Source: Clostridia bacterium
GTDB lineage: Bacteria > Bacillota > Clostridia > Christensenellales > Aristaeellaceae
Direction of reading: 5' to 3'
Assembly (NCBI GenBank): GCA_009784985.1
Contig: WQXF01000009.1
Span: 1 to 38,408, forward strand
DNA: 38,408 nucleotides
A model generated the notes under the pieces. It did no database searches, was not told the origin of the DNA, and saw nothing but the letters and a program-made list of their open reading frames with translations. The translations under genes were made by a program, and so were the position numbers. Position 1 is the stretch's first letter. The number at the start of each line of letters is the position of its first letter. This document shows positions 23,297 to 30,620 of this stretch, piece after piece.

Positions 23297-23344
23297 GACC
23301 ACACTGTGTGTGATCAGTATAGCATGTCGCATGCGGCAGGGCAA
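23297..23344 (-). promoter_or_regulatory. Promoter and 19-nt operator-like palindrome of the nucleotidyltransferase operon
   Basis: On the minus strand TTGCCC (23344-23339), a 17-nt spacer and TATACT (23321-23316) form the promoter. Immediately downstream, GATCACAC-ACA-GTGTGGTC (23315-23297) is a palindrome with one mismatched pair. Its position over the transcription start is that of a repressor site. Confidence 0.65.
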
Positions 23345-23375
23345 CAGTATTTGAACGGCAAACGGCGCAACCCCT

Positions 23376-23470
23376 GTAGGGGCGATCCTGTGTGGTCGCC
23401 CGAATGTTGCGCAACCGCCCATGACACGTGCGGGCGGCCACATAGGGCGGCCACATAGGGCCGCCCCTAC
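23376..23470. repeat. Inverted and tandem dispersed repeat (GTAGGGGCG type)
   Basis: GTAGGGGCG (23376-23384) and CGCCCCTAC (23462-23470) are perfect terminal inverted repeats. Between them the 13-nt unit GGGCGGCCACATA occurs twice in tandem (23432-23457), and TGTGTGGTCGCCC forms the opposing arm. This resembles the small GTAGGGGCG/CCGCCCCTAC repeats scattered in several Clostridia and Cyanobacteria. Its right end supplies the stop codon of the AraC-family gene. Confidence 0.65.
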
Positions 23471-24930
23471 AGCGCCTGCACCACCGCCCGCAGCGCGTCC
23501 AGCCCCCGGCTGTCGGCTTCCTTGGCGGCGTCGATTAACTTGCACAGCCCACGCCGCGCCTCCGGCTCATTCAACCGCCGCATTTGAACCTCGCCCCGGG
23601 GCCAGCCGCCCAGCAGATCGGCCATGGCGTTTACCTGCTTGGCCACCTCCGAAAAATGCCCGGCAGCGGCCAGCAATCCTTCTTTTTGCGGATGGCCCTG
23701 GGACAAAGCTTCCAGGTAGCGGGCGGCGTTGTTCCGCCCGTCGGCCAGGCAATCCATGGCGTCGCCATGGCACATGAGCCGCTCGGCCAGCAGTGGCAGC
23801 ACTGCGCCGGAAGGGAATTGCGAATCGTCGGCAATGGCCCCGCGCCAAGCATCATAGGCGGCGATGCCCTTGGCGTGATCCCCACACTGCCGGCCTGTGA
23901 GCACCTGGATGGCGGTTTGGATCACCTGGCGGGGCGTGGCCGGAGTGCCGATGGGTTCGCCTACGCTAATCAGCGCCATGGTGCAAGGGTTCTCCCACCA
24001 GTCGTCGCACACAAAGTAGCCGCTTTCGTCCAGCTGCGTTTTTCCGCCGAACTCCGGGTTATCCTGAAAGAAGTTCCAGCCCAGCAGGGTGTCGCCGCCA
24101 TCCCGGTATCCTGTCACAATGCAGGCCTCGGGCGGGCCGATGATCCCCAGCGCGATGCAGGGGTTTCCGTTGTCGATCCGCTGGCGCAAAAAATCGATAA
24201 ACTCCGCCTTGGTGGTTTCGGGCGTACGCCATAGCAGGGCAAATTCCCGGCCCACAGCCTCTATGCCGGTGCGGTAGGAGCGCATGGGATCGTCGAAGGC
24301 GAAGGCGATATCCACATTGCCGCCATCCCATTCGCTGGTGTTCCAGGTGAGCCGGAAGGCCGCGCCACACAGTACCATCATCGTGTGGTAGGGGATGTCC
24401 TCGCCCAGGTAGTTGGCGTTGGCCTTTAGGCAGATGGGGTAGGGCGTGCAGCCGTGATAGGCCCCATAAAACACCTTGGGCACACCGTAAAGTATGGTTT
24501 CGTTGGGGTTGTTTTCTTTTTTCATATCGTGATGTAACCTTTCTTGTTTTGTGCCGGTGAGCGCCACACCGTATACGCCTGCGGACAGCTTTTGCCTGGC
24601 CATGGGGGGGCGGCGCTTGCGGAAGGCTTGGGGCGTCATGCCGGTGCAGCGCCGGAACGCCCGGGTGAAGGTGTCCGGGTTTTGAAAGCCGTACACACAT
24701 GCGATGTCCAGGGCGGATTGCCCGGTGTGCAGCAGATCAAAGGCCGCGTTGGCGATCCGCCTGCGCAGCATGTAGCGCCCTAGGGTAGCGCCGGTGGCCT
24801 GGGCAAAGATTTGCCGCAGATGGGCCAGGGAAAAGCCGGTGCTGCGCGCCAGCTCGTTTGAATCCAGGCCGGAGGTTAGGCGTTCTTCCACGTAGGCTAC
24901 TACCGACCAGATCGTTAAAAACCGATCCAT
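23467..24930 (-). CDS. AraC-family regulator fused to a C39/BtrH-like domain
   Basis: A 487-residue protein. Residues 1-108 are a double helix-turn-helix of the AraC/XylS family (LARSTGFSLAHLRQIFAQATG; ALDIACVYGFQNPDTFTRAFRRCTGMTPQAFRKRR). A linker of about 30 residues precedes a domain from about 145 to 330: GVPKVFYGAYHGCTPYPICLKANANYLG (C161, C167), MMVLCGAAFRL, CIALGIIGPPEACIVTGY and DTLLGWNFF. This resembles BtrH N-terminal/C39 peptidase-like folds, although catalytic residues cannot be confirmed. The rest is helical. N-terminal placement of the DNA-binding domain is the reverse of typical AraC proteins, and the C-terminal domain probably senses or processes a ligand. It starts at ATG 24930, 8 nt after GAAGGTG. 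The stop codon lies in a dispersed repeat. Confidence 0.8.
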   Translation of the reverse strand: MDRFLTIWSVVAYVEERLTSGLDSNELARSTGFSLAHLRQIFAQATGATLGRYMLRRRIANAAFDLLHTGQSALDIACVYGFQNPDTFTRAFRRCTGMTPQAFRKRRPPMARQKLSAGVYGVALTGTKQERLHHDMKKENNPNETILYGVPKVFYGAYHGCTPYPICLKANANYLGEDIPYHTMMVLCGAAFRLTWNTSEWDGGNVDIAFAFDDPMRSYRTGIEAVGREFALLWRTPETTKAEFIDFLRQRIDNGNPCIALGIIGPPEACIVTGYRDGGDTLLGWNFFQDNPEFGGKTQLDESGYFVCDDWWENPCTMALISVGEPIGTPATPRQVIQTAIQVLTGRQCGDHAKGIAAYDAWRGAIADDSQFPSGAVLPLLAERLMCHGDAMDCLADGRNNAARYLEALSQGHPQKEGLLAAAGHFSEVAKQVNAMADLLGGWPRGEVQMRRLNEPEARRGLCKLIDAAKEADSRGLDALRAVVQAL

Positions 24931-25054
24931 TGCACACCTTCTTTATTTGTGTTTGTTTCATGAAACAAAAAGAGCATAGCATGTTTTTGATTGCTGTGCT
25001 CGACTTTTTTTAGGATGCGTAGGTGTTTCCAAATCACTTTCTAACGACTTTCTC

Positions 25055-25083
25055 ATGACAAATCGCCAGCAATCGGTTACAAT
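25055..25083 (+). promoter_or_regulatory. Promoter of the xpaC-telA-lemA-TPM operon
   Basis: ATGACA (25055-25060), a 17-nt spacer and TACAAT (25078-25083) lie 45 nt upstream of the ATG at 25129. No other promoter-like pair was seen before the downstream ATGA-coupled genes, so this one probably serves all four. Confidence 0.65.
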
Positions 25084-25128
25084 AGAGGCTGCCAAGATTT
25101 AAAACACATTCCGAAGGGAGGCGATCCC

Positions 25129-25797
25129 ATGAAAACCAAACGCATCATGTCCGGCGCGCCAATGGTCATGCTGGGTGTGTTGATGATGGCCTACGCGCTG
25201 CTGATTGGGCTGCACAGCCTTCTTTCTTACGTGGGGGCGGGGCTGCTGTGCTTTTTGTTGCTTGCGCCCCTGCGCCGGTACTTCCCGGATCGGCAACTGG
25301 TGGTGGAAGTGCCGCCCAACACCGGCAACATCGCTTGCGATCAACTGATCGTTGAGGCCCGCCAGGTGATCCGCAACATACACGACGCCCGTTCGAAAAT
25401 CCCCGCCGACGGTATCGACAAAAAGGTGGAGCTTATCGAGGCCCTGGCCAGGCAGATGCTGGCGGCCCTGGCCAAGCAGCCCGAGTTGCAGAGCCAGCTG
25501 CGCATCTTTTTGCGCTACTACCTGCCCACCACCCTCAAGCTGGTGGAGGCCAGGGTGCAAATTGCCGAGAACGGCGGGCGGGGCGAGGTGGCGGAGCGTA
25601 CGCTGGGCCGCATCGAGGAGGCGCTGGAGGCTATCCGCAGGGCTTTTGAAAAGCAGATCGATGCCGTGGATCACTTCCGGTACTTAAACGTGGAAACCGA
25701 AATCGAAGTGCTGCGCGACTTGCTCTGCAAAGACGGGCTGCTGGACCATGTTGATCAAGCAGATCAGACAGACCAGACAGAACAGGAGACCCAATGA
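25129..25797 (+). CDS. xpaC: XpaC-like membrane-anchored protein
   Basis: A 222-residue protein with two N-terminal hydrophobic segments (about 12-30 and 31-45), then a helical cytoplasmic domain (RQVIRNIHDARSKIPADGIDKKVELIEALARQM; LRIFLRYYLPTTLKLVEARVQI). The motif FLRYYLPTTLKLVEAY-like is typical of the XpaC family (5-bromo-4-chloroindolyl phosphate hydrolysis, PF10112), which in Bacillus is paired with yaaN, a telA homologue. The last 15 residues (DQADQTDQTEQE) come from four copies of a 9-nt tandem repeat. GGGAGG precedes the ATG and the stop overlaps telA (ATGA). Its biochemical function is unknown in any species; pairing with telA suggests envelope-stress tolerance. Confidence 0.75.
   Translation: MKTKRIMSGAPMVMLGVLMMAYALLIGLHSLLSYVGAGLLCFLLLAPLRRYFPDRQLVVEVPPNTGNIACDQLIVEARQVIRNIHDARSKIPADGIDKKVELIEALARQMLAALAKQPELQSQLRIFLRYYLPTTLKLVEARVQIAENGGRGEVAERTLGRIEEALEAIRRAFEKQIDAVDHFRYLNVETEIEVLRDLLCKDGLLDHVDQADQTDQTEQETQ
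25753..25788 (+). repeat. Four-copy 9-nt tandem repeat at the end of xpaC
   Basis: GATCAAGCA, GATCAGACA, GACCAGACA and GAACAGGAG follow one another and encode DQA-DQT-DQT-EQE. The 9-nt period keeps the reading frame, so copy-number change would lengthen or shorten the acidic/glutamine tail. Confidence 0.75.
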
Positions 25798-26687
25798 CGC
25801 ACGATTTTCCGCAACTGTCAGCCCCCATCCTATGGGAAGGCGGAGCCTTGGAAGCAGAGGCTGTTTTGCCAACGCTGAGTGCCCAGGATCGCGCCGGGGT
25901 GCGGGGTTTTGCCGCCGGGATCGACGGGTTGGATCCTTCCGCTGTGGCCGCATATGGCGCCGCCGAGCAGGGGGTCATGGAAACTTGGCTGGATAGGGCC
26001 ATCAAAACCGTGGCCGACCATGGCGTTGCCCAGGATAAACGGGGCATAGACAGGATTTTGGCCGCCCTGCGTGGTTTTGACCGCCTGTGCGGTGCCCGCC
26101 GCTTTTTGTTTGGGCATACTAGCTTCGTGCGGCTGCGCAAGGAATACGGGCGGCTTGAACCCACCGTAGAGATCAACGCCGGTGAGGTACTGGATCAAAA
26201 AATCGGGTTGCTGCGGGTGTCCAAAGAGTTGGAGCGCATAGAGACCCAAAACCAAGCGCACCTAACGCGCCTGAGCACCTATCTGCTTTGTGGCCAGGTG
26301 CGGCTCCAAGAGCTTCGGGCCTCGGGCACAGAACAGCTCGTCCCCTTTGAGCGGCGGCTCCACGACATCGCCCTCTCCCGCCAGGTGGCCCTGCAAACCA
26401 AGGCGCAACTGATGCTGTTATTGGACGGCAACGGGCGTTTGATCGACACCATGGAACGGACGCTGCGCCAAACGTTGCCCCTGTGGAAATCCCAGGTGCT
26501 GGTGGCGTTGGGGATATCGGCCCAAGCCGAGCAGAGCCGCCGCGTGCAACGGGGCCACAAACAGGAGCGTGGGTTGCTGCGGCAGAGCAACGCCGGGTTG
26601 CTTGAAGCGATAGCCGGGCTGCAAAAGCAGATGCAAGTGACAAGTTACGAGTTACAAGTTACAAGAGGGAAAGGGGTGCAGTCATGA
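25794..26687 (+). CDS. telA: TelA/YaaN family toxic-anion-resistance-like protein
   Basis: A 297-residue, mostly helical protein. The C-terminal part has TelA family features (PF05816): RLSTYLLCGQVRLQEL, a region ending FERRLHDIALSRQVALQTKAQLMLL, and TLPLWKSQVLVALGI, the highly conserved PLWKNQ-type segment. It is shorter than the usual 350-390 residues, mainly at the N-terminus. TelA homologues are linked to tellurite resistance and to tolerance of cell-envelope antimicrobials; the mechanism is unknown. It overlaps xpaC and lemA by 4 nt each. The C-terminal residues QVTSYELQVTR are encoded by a short repeat (26642-26664), indicating that the tail is not under strong constraint. Confidence 0.8.
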   Translation: MTHDFPQLSAPILWEGGALEAEAVLPTLSAQDRAGVRGFAAGIDGLDPSAVAAYGAAEQGVMETWLDRAIKTVADHGVAQDKRGIDRILAALRGFDRLCGARRFLFGHTSFVRLRKEYGRLEPTVEINAGEVLDQKIGLLRVSKELERIETQNQAHLTRLSTYLLCGQVRLQELRASGTEQLVPFERRLHDIALSRQVALQTKAQLMLLLDGNGRLIDTMERTLRQTLPLWKSQVLVALGISAQAEQSRRVQRGHKQERGLLRQSNAGLLEAIAGLQKQMQVTSYELQVTRGKGVQS

Positions 26688-27340
26688 AAGACAAAGGTAT
26701 AAAAGAAAAAAAATCCGGCAGGCGGACCCTTTATCAGCGGCTGCACATGATTCCCTTTGGCAAAGGTTTATTGATTGGGCTGCTGTTGGTTGTGCTCAGC
26801 GTGCCCGTGGGCAACTGGCAGGCCCTCAACAGCAGGCTGGCGGCAGCCCAACGTGTGTGGGATGGCCTGGAGGTAGATAATAAGCGGATCCCCCAGGATC
26901 GCCAGGTGCCTATCGCCCAGCTGATCAAAGGTTGCGCCGACGCGGCCTCCAACCTCATCACCCTGATGAACCACTACCCCAGTGTGGCGATACAAGAGCG
27001 CGAAGCCCTGGAGCGCGCTCGGGACGCTATGCGCACCGCAAGCGGACCCGTGTCCACCGCCCAGGCCGACCACGACTTGTTTGTTAGTTTCGAAGCCGCC
27101 ATGGGTGCGTTGCAAGACCAAACCGGGATCGCCGATGAAAGCGAGCGCTTTGAACTGTTGGGGGAGGTTGTGGCTTCTTTTAACACCCAAAGGCGGCAGT
27201 TGGTCATCCGTACCCGGGACTATGACCGCCAGATGCAAAGGGCGCTGGACACCTACAACGAGCTGCCCACCCGCCAGCTATTTCCCAGGCCCGAACTATA
27301 CGACGATATCGCCACGGCGCTGAAGGAGGGAACCACATGA
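26684..27340 (+). CDS. lemA: LemA-like membrane protein
   Basis: A 218-residue protein with a basic N-terminus, one transmembrane segment (about 27-44, GLLIGLLLVVLSVPVGN) and a long helical outside domain (ALNSRLAAAQRVWDGLEVDNKRI; VPIAQLIKGCADAASNLITLMNHYP; ATLKEG-like end). The helical pattern and the position next to a TPM-domain gene match the LemA family, commonly paired with YgcG-type TPM proteins, but the family IPNLV-type signature is weak here, so the call rests partly on context. It overlaps telA and the TPM gene by 4 nt each. The function of LemA is not known in detail; proposed roles are in membrane or phosphate-stress homeostasis. Confidence 0.6.
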   Translation: MKDKGIKEKKSGRRTLYQRLHMIPFGKGLLIGLLLVVLSVPVGNWQALNSRLAAAQRVWDGLEVDNKRIPQDRQVPIAQLIKGCADAASNLITLMNHYPSVAIQEREALERARDAMRTASGPVSTAQADHDLFVSFEAAMGALQDQTGIADESERFELLGEVVASFNTQRRQLVIRTRDYDRQMQRALDTYNELPTRQLFPRPELYDDIATALKEGTT

Positions 27341-28305
27341 GCAAGCTTCGGTTTGGTATAGTGCTGTTGGTGTTGATGGCACTGCTGTGCGGCACGGCGC
27401 TGGCCAACATCCCCCCCATGCCCCAAGACGGCGTAGAAACGTATGTATATGACTTAACCGGCAGCGATTTGATCAGCAGCGAAGACCGGCGGATCATCAA
27501 CGAGTTTGCCGGCGAGCTGGAGTATCAAACAGGCGCGCAGGCCGTGGTGGTGCTGGTCAATTTTTTGGGCGGTGAAGACGCTGGCATTTTCGCCCACGAT
27601 CTGGCGAACGCCTGGGGTATCGGCCAAAAGGGAAAAGACAACGGCCTGCTGCTGCTGTGCGCCAGGGGCGAGCGCGAGGTGGTTTTGCTCCCCGGCTCCG
27701 GCATCGATCATATACTGACGCCGGGCGTTTGTGACCGCATCTTGGCTGATTACGCGGTGCCCAAACTATCCAACAACGATTACTCCGGCGGCCTGCGCGA
27801 CGCTTTTTTGGCCGCTACCGACCGGCTGGCCCAGCACTATGGCGTTACGTTATCGCCAACGGGCGGCGCTTCCCAGTCCGCCGACTTTGGCTGGGGCGGC
27901 ATAGAGGAACTGTTGGGCGGCTTATTTGGTTCTACAAACAACAATGCCGTCAACAACAGCAATGCCAACAATAGAAACAGCAATGAAGGAGGGGGAGGTT
28001 TGTTCCGCACGCTGGTGATCATCGCTATCTTGTTTTTTGTGTTTGGCCGGGGTAGGCGTGGGCGGTTCCGTATGGGTGGTGGCGGCGGTTGCCTGCCCTT
28101 CCTGCTCGGTGGTTTTTTGGGCAATGCCATGCGTCGGCCTCCTATGAGTGGTGGCGGCGGCTTTAGGCCCGGTGGCGGTTTTAAGCCAGGCGGCGGTGGT
28201 TTCAAGCCTAGCGGCGGTTTTAAGCCCACCGGCGGATCAAGACCCGGCGGCTTTAAGCCTGGCGGCGGCATGAACCGCGGCGGCGGGGCCGGAAGGAAAT
28301 TTTAG
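27337..28305 (+). CDS. TPM-domain (YgcG-like) exported membrane protein with glycine-rich tail
   Basis: A 322-residue protein. The signal peptide (1-23, ending TALAN) is followed by a TPM domain at about 35-172 with the motifs YVYDLTGSDLIS, QAVVVLVN and NAWGIGQKGKDNGLLLL, then FGWGGIEEL. A low-complexity Asn/Ser linker (200-217) precedes a single transmembrane segment (223-237), a basic patch and a Gly/Pro/Phe/Lys tail from about 246 (units GGGFKPGGG, GGFKPTGG, GGFKPGGG). The TPM domain was seen as a probable phosphatase in plant thylakoid formation protein Psb32/TLP18.3. It is the last of four ATGA-coupled genes, and the TPM/LemA pairing is well known. Confidence 0.85.
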   Translation: MSKLRFGIVLLVLMALLCGTALANIPPMPQDGVETYVYDLTGSDLISSEDRRIINEFAGELEYQTGAQAVVVLVNFLGGEDAGIFAHDLANAWGIGQKGKDNGLLLLCARGEREVVLLPGSGIDHILTPGVCDRILADYAVPKLSNNDYSGGLRDAFLAATDRLAQHYGVTLSPTGGASQSADFGWGGIEELLGGLFGSTNNNAVNNSNANNRNSNEGGGGLFRTLVIIAILFFVFGRGRRGRFRMGGGGGCLPFLLGGFLGNAMRRPPMSGGGGFRPGGGFKPGGGGFKPSGGFKPTGGSRPGGFKPGGGMNRGGGAGRKF

Positions 28306-28310
28306 TATAT

Positions 28311-28850
28311 ATGGATCATTTGGAGCTAGTCAACATACATACACTTCAAGAGGTGCTTGACCTCTACGACGCAGTGCTCACCTTCCTTGAAAACAACCCG
28401 GACGCCACAAGCGGGCCGGGCTGGAAGCGTAGCGTTTACCCCACCGAGGCGGAAGCCCGCGCCGGGTTGGAACAGGGTTCCCTTTATCTGCTCCGGGACG
28501 AGGCCACCGGTCGCGCCGCTGCCACGGTGATACTCGATCATATCCAGCCTGCCGCTTACGCAAATGCAGCTTGGGCCATAGCCGCGCCTCCGTCGCAGGT
28601 GATGGTGGTGCATACCTTTATGACCGATCCCCATTTGCGGGGCCGTGGATTTGGCCGCCGGGTTTTGGTCGCCGCCCATAGACTAGCGCGGGAGGCGGGG
28701 TGCCTGTGCATGCGCTTGGACACCTACGCAGGGAATTTGCCTGCCTGCGCGTTGTATGAGGGAATGGGGTACCAAAGCGCGGGGCAAATCGATCTGGGCT
28801 TTGGGCAATACGGGCTGCATTGGTATCAAACCTATGAGCTGCTGCTATGA
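28311..28850 (+). CDS. GNAT family N-acetyltransferase
   Basis: A 179-residue acetyltransferase of the GNAT fold. The acetyl-CoA pyrophosphate loop is RGRGFGRRV (110-118; consensus R/QxxGxG/A), preceded by the beta-4 strand VMVVHTFMTDPHLRG. Motif B follows, with YEGMGYQSAGQI. The substrate is not predictable. It starts 5 nt after the TPM gene stop and its ribosome binding site is weak (AAGGAA about 12 nt upstream, inside the TPM gene), suggesting translational coupling and membership of the same transcript. Confidence 0.9.
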   Translation: MDHLELVNIHTLQEVLDLYDAVLTFLENNPDATSGPGWKRSVYPTEAEARAGLEQGSLYLLRDEATGRAAATVILDHIQPAAYANAAWAIAAPPSQVMVVHTFMTDPHLRGRGFGRRVLVAAHRLAREAGCLCMRLDTYAGNLPACALYEGMGYQSAGQIDLGFGQYGLHWYQTYELLL

Positions 28851-28883
28851 GCCGCAAAATGAGCTGCCAAGGAGGAAAAACGT

Positions 28884-29483
28884 ATGCGCAAACGGGTTGC
28901 TTTTTTGTGTTTGCTGGCGCTTTGCCTGGCTACTATTTTGATTCAGGCCGTCCAGGCCGAGCCCCTGATATACACCGGCGCGTCCGGGTTTATGCTCACC
29001 CTGCCCGCCGATTGGATGATCCTAATAGGGGACGATGAAGACGACGATGATTATTATGATTACGACTATAACTATGACGAGCCGGAACCCGGCGACATAG
29101 AGGCCCTGTTTGCCTCCAGCGACGGCGCCATGGCAGTGACCGTATTGTGGGCAGACGAAACGCCCGTGCCTTCCCATGCCATAGACGCGGTGCTTAGCGA
29201 ACCGGCCTTGGAGTTGCGCGTAGGCGCGGTTAACGGGTATCAAAAGCAATTCTATCGGTACGACGCGGCCGACCGCCGCGCATATATATCCTACAATCTG
29301 GTGGACACGGAAGATGCCACGCCTCAAGTGGAATTTCTGGTGGGTTTTATCACCGGCTCGGATATCGCCCAATTCCTGATGATCACCGTGCGTGCAGATC
29401 AACTGGACGCCCGCTTTAGCCTCATCAGCGAGATTGTGATGAGCATTGATGTGGGTGGGGTGCGCGAGGGCGCAGAGGGATGA
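28884..29483 (+). CDS. Exported protein with Asp/Tyr-rich insert
   Basis: A 199-residue protein with signal peptide MRKRVAFLCLLALCLATILI (cleavage near QAVQA-E). The mature protein starts PLIYTGASGFMLTLPADWMIL, the edge-strand pattern of PsbP/DcrB-like small alpha-beta domains. After it come residues 50-71, almost only Asp, Glu and Tyr (DDEDDDDYYDYDYNYDEPEP), with GD at the end, before the fold resumes. No cysteine follows the signal peptide, so it is probably not lipid-anchored. GGAGG lies about 8 nt before the ATG. It is 33 nt downstream of the acetyltransferase gene and may be the last member of that transcript. A metal-binding or surface-adhesion role of the acidic insert is possible but unproven. 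Confidence 0.55.
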   Translation: MRKRVAFLCLLALCLATILIQAVQAEPLIYTGASGFMLTLPADWMILIGDDEDDDDYYDYDYNYDEPEPGDIEALFASSDGAMAVTVLWADETPVPSHAIDAVLSEPALELRVGAVNGYQKQFYRYDAADRRAYISYNLVDTEDATPQVEFLVGFITGSDIAQFLMITVRADQLDARFSLISEIVMSIDVGGVREGAEG

Positions 29484-29496
29484 GGTAGTGAATTAT

Positions 29497-30618
29497 TCAT
29501 CGTAAATCTAGCAACATGTCAATGGCCTTTTTGATCCAAGCCAACGCGCCGTTGAATCGATAGCCTACAAAACCGGCTTCCCGTAAAATTGCGGCAATGT
29601 CGGATTGGTTGATTTCTAAGCGAAGCAATCCCTCAAACCCGCCTCGTTCCGTTTGAATCTCGCACGCGGCATCCCAATAGGTGCCGGAATAGCCAAAGGT
29701 TGTGGCGTACTTTTTAGGCTCGGTGATGGCCCTTTTCACCATCTCTTCTGTATCTTCGTAAAACAGGCTCCGTCCGTTGTCATAAAGTGGATAGAAGGTT
29801 TCGCCGCCAGCACTTTTTTTGATGGCGATGTTGGATAGGTGGCGGTCGTCTTGCCGTGTGATAAAATCCAGCAATATCATCCGGGCAATATCGTCTTTGT
29901 ACTGGGGGCGGACGGTAATCAAGTTTTGATACTCGTTGTCGGAACGTACGCCGTGAAACAAACGGCGAAAATGTACGATGTACTCGTTTGAAAAATCATA
30001 TAAAAAAGAAGAAAAAACAGTATCTTTGTCCACGCGATGTGCGGGGCAGCAGGGCACGCCTAGCTTTTGCGCCAGCAGGTACACCGCAACCTCGGATTCC
30101 ACATCGGTGGTCAGTGGGCTGATGCGCTGTTTGTAGATGCCGTATTGCCCGTTGTACACGCCGTAACGTTTGATGTTATACCCCTCCGGCGTATCGATGC
30201 TGTCGCCCACCAAATCCAAGCGCTGATGAAATACCGACTCAAAAACCGCCGTGATGGCTGTTTCGAATCGTTCGTTTTTGTTATGGGCAACCCAAAGCAA
30301 GTCCTTTGGGTGTATGCCGCGGGTGATTTCGGCGATTTTTAGCACATCATAATGGGACAGGCCACAACGGAACAGAATCCGCTCAATATCGCGCCGGTCG
30401 CGGCTCACCACACGTTCAGACAGAAATTCCGCAAACTGTTCGGGGGACCATGATTTTTTTCCGTTGGTGTAAAGGGCCACCACTCCATTCAATGCAGGCT
30501 CAATAAAATGCACGGCATTGGTCTCGTCGACCGTACCGATGATGTGGTTTTCCCATTTGAGCCAGCGAATCGTTCCTCTCATGACACATACTGTACCACG
30601 CATGGGAATGAAATTCAA
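29497..30618 (-). CDS. HipA/CtkA-like protein kinase
   Basis: A 373-residue protein. The central and C-terminal parts match HipA-type kinases: a probable ATP lysine in YGIYKQRI (K163), helix-C glutamates in DVESEVAVYLLAQKLGVP, the catalytic loop RQDDRHLSN (256-263) and the metal-binding YDNGRSLF (D280). The N-terminal domain resembles no HipA N-domain that I recognise. TTG 30618 is used here: it is 2 nt beyond the permease stop and follows AAAGG at a good distance. ATG 30603 and ATG 30582 (MRGTIRW) are alternatives without ribosome binding sites. HipA and CtkA relatives are Ser/Thr kinases, often growth-inhibitory or regulatory. No HipB-like HTH partner gene is adjacent. Its position after a transporter operon is unusual. 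Confidence 0.75.
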   Translation of the reverse strand: MNFIPMRGTVCVMRGTIRWLKWENHIIGTVDETNAVHFIEPALNGVVALYTNGKKSWSPEQFAEFLSERVVSRDRRDIERILFRCGLSHYDVLKIAEITRGIHPKDLLWVAHNKNERFETAITAVFESVFHQRLDLVGDSIDTPEGYNIKRYGVYNGQYGIYKQRISPLTTDVESEVAVYLLAQKLGVPCCPAHRVDKDTVFSSFLYDFSNEYIVHFRRLFHGVRSDNEYQNLITVRPQYKDDIARMILLDFITRQDDRHLSNIAIKKSAGGETFYPLYDNGRSLFYEDTEEMVKRAITEPKKYATTFGYSGTYWDAACEIQTERGGFEGLLRLEINQSDIAAILREAGFVGYRFNGALAWIKKAIDMLLDLR

Positions 30619-30620
30619 TC

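Noticed and set aside
29497-30618. HipBA toxin-antitoxin module
   Set aside because: The kinase has no adjacent HipB-like HTH gene, and its N-terminal domain differs, so a standard hipBA pair is not supported.
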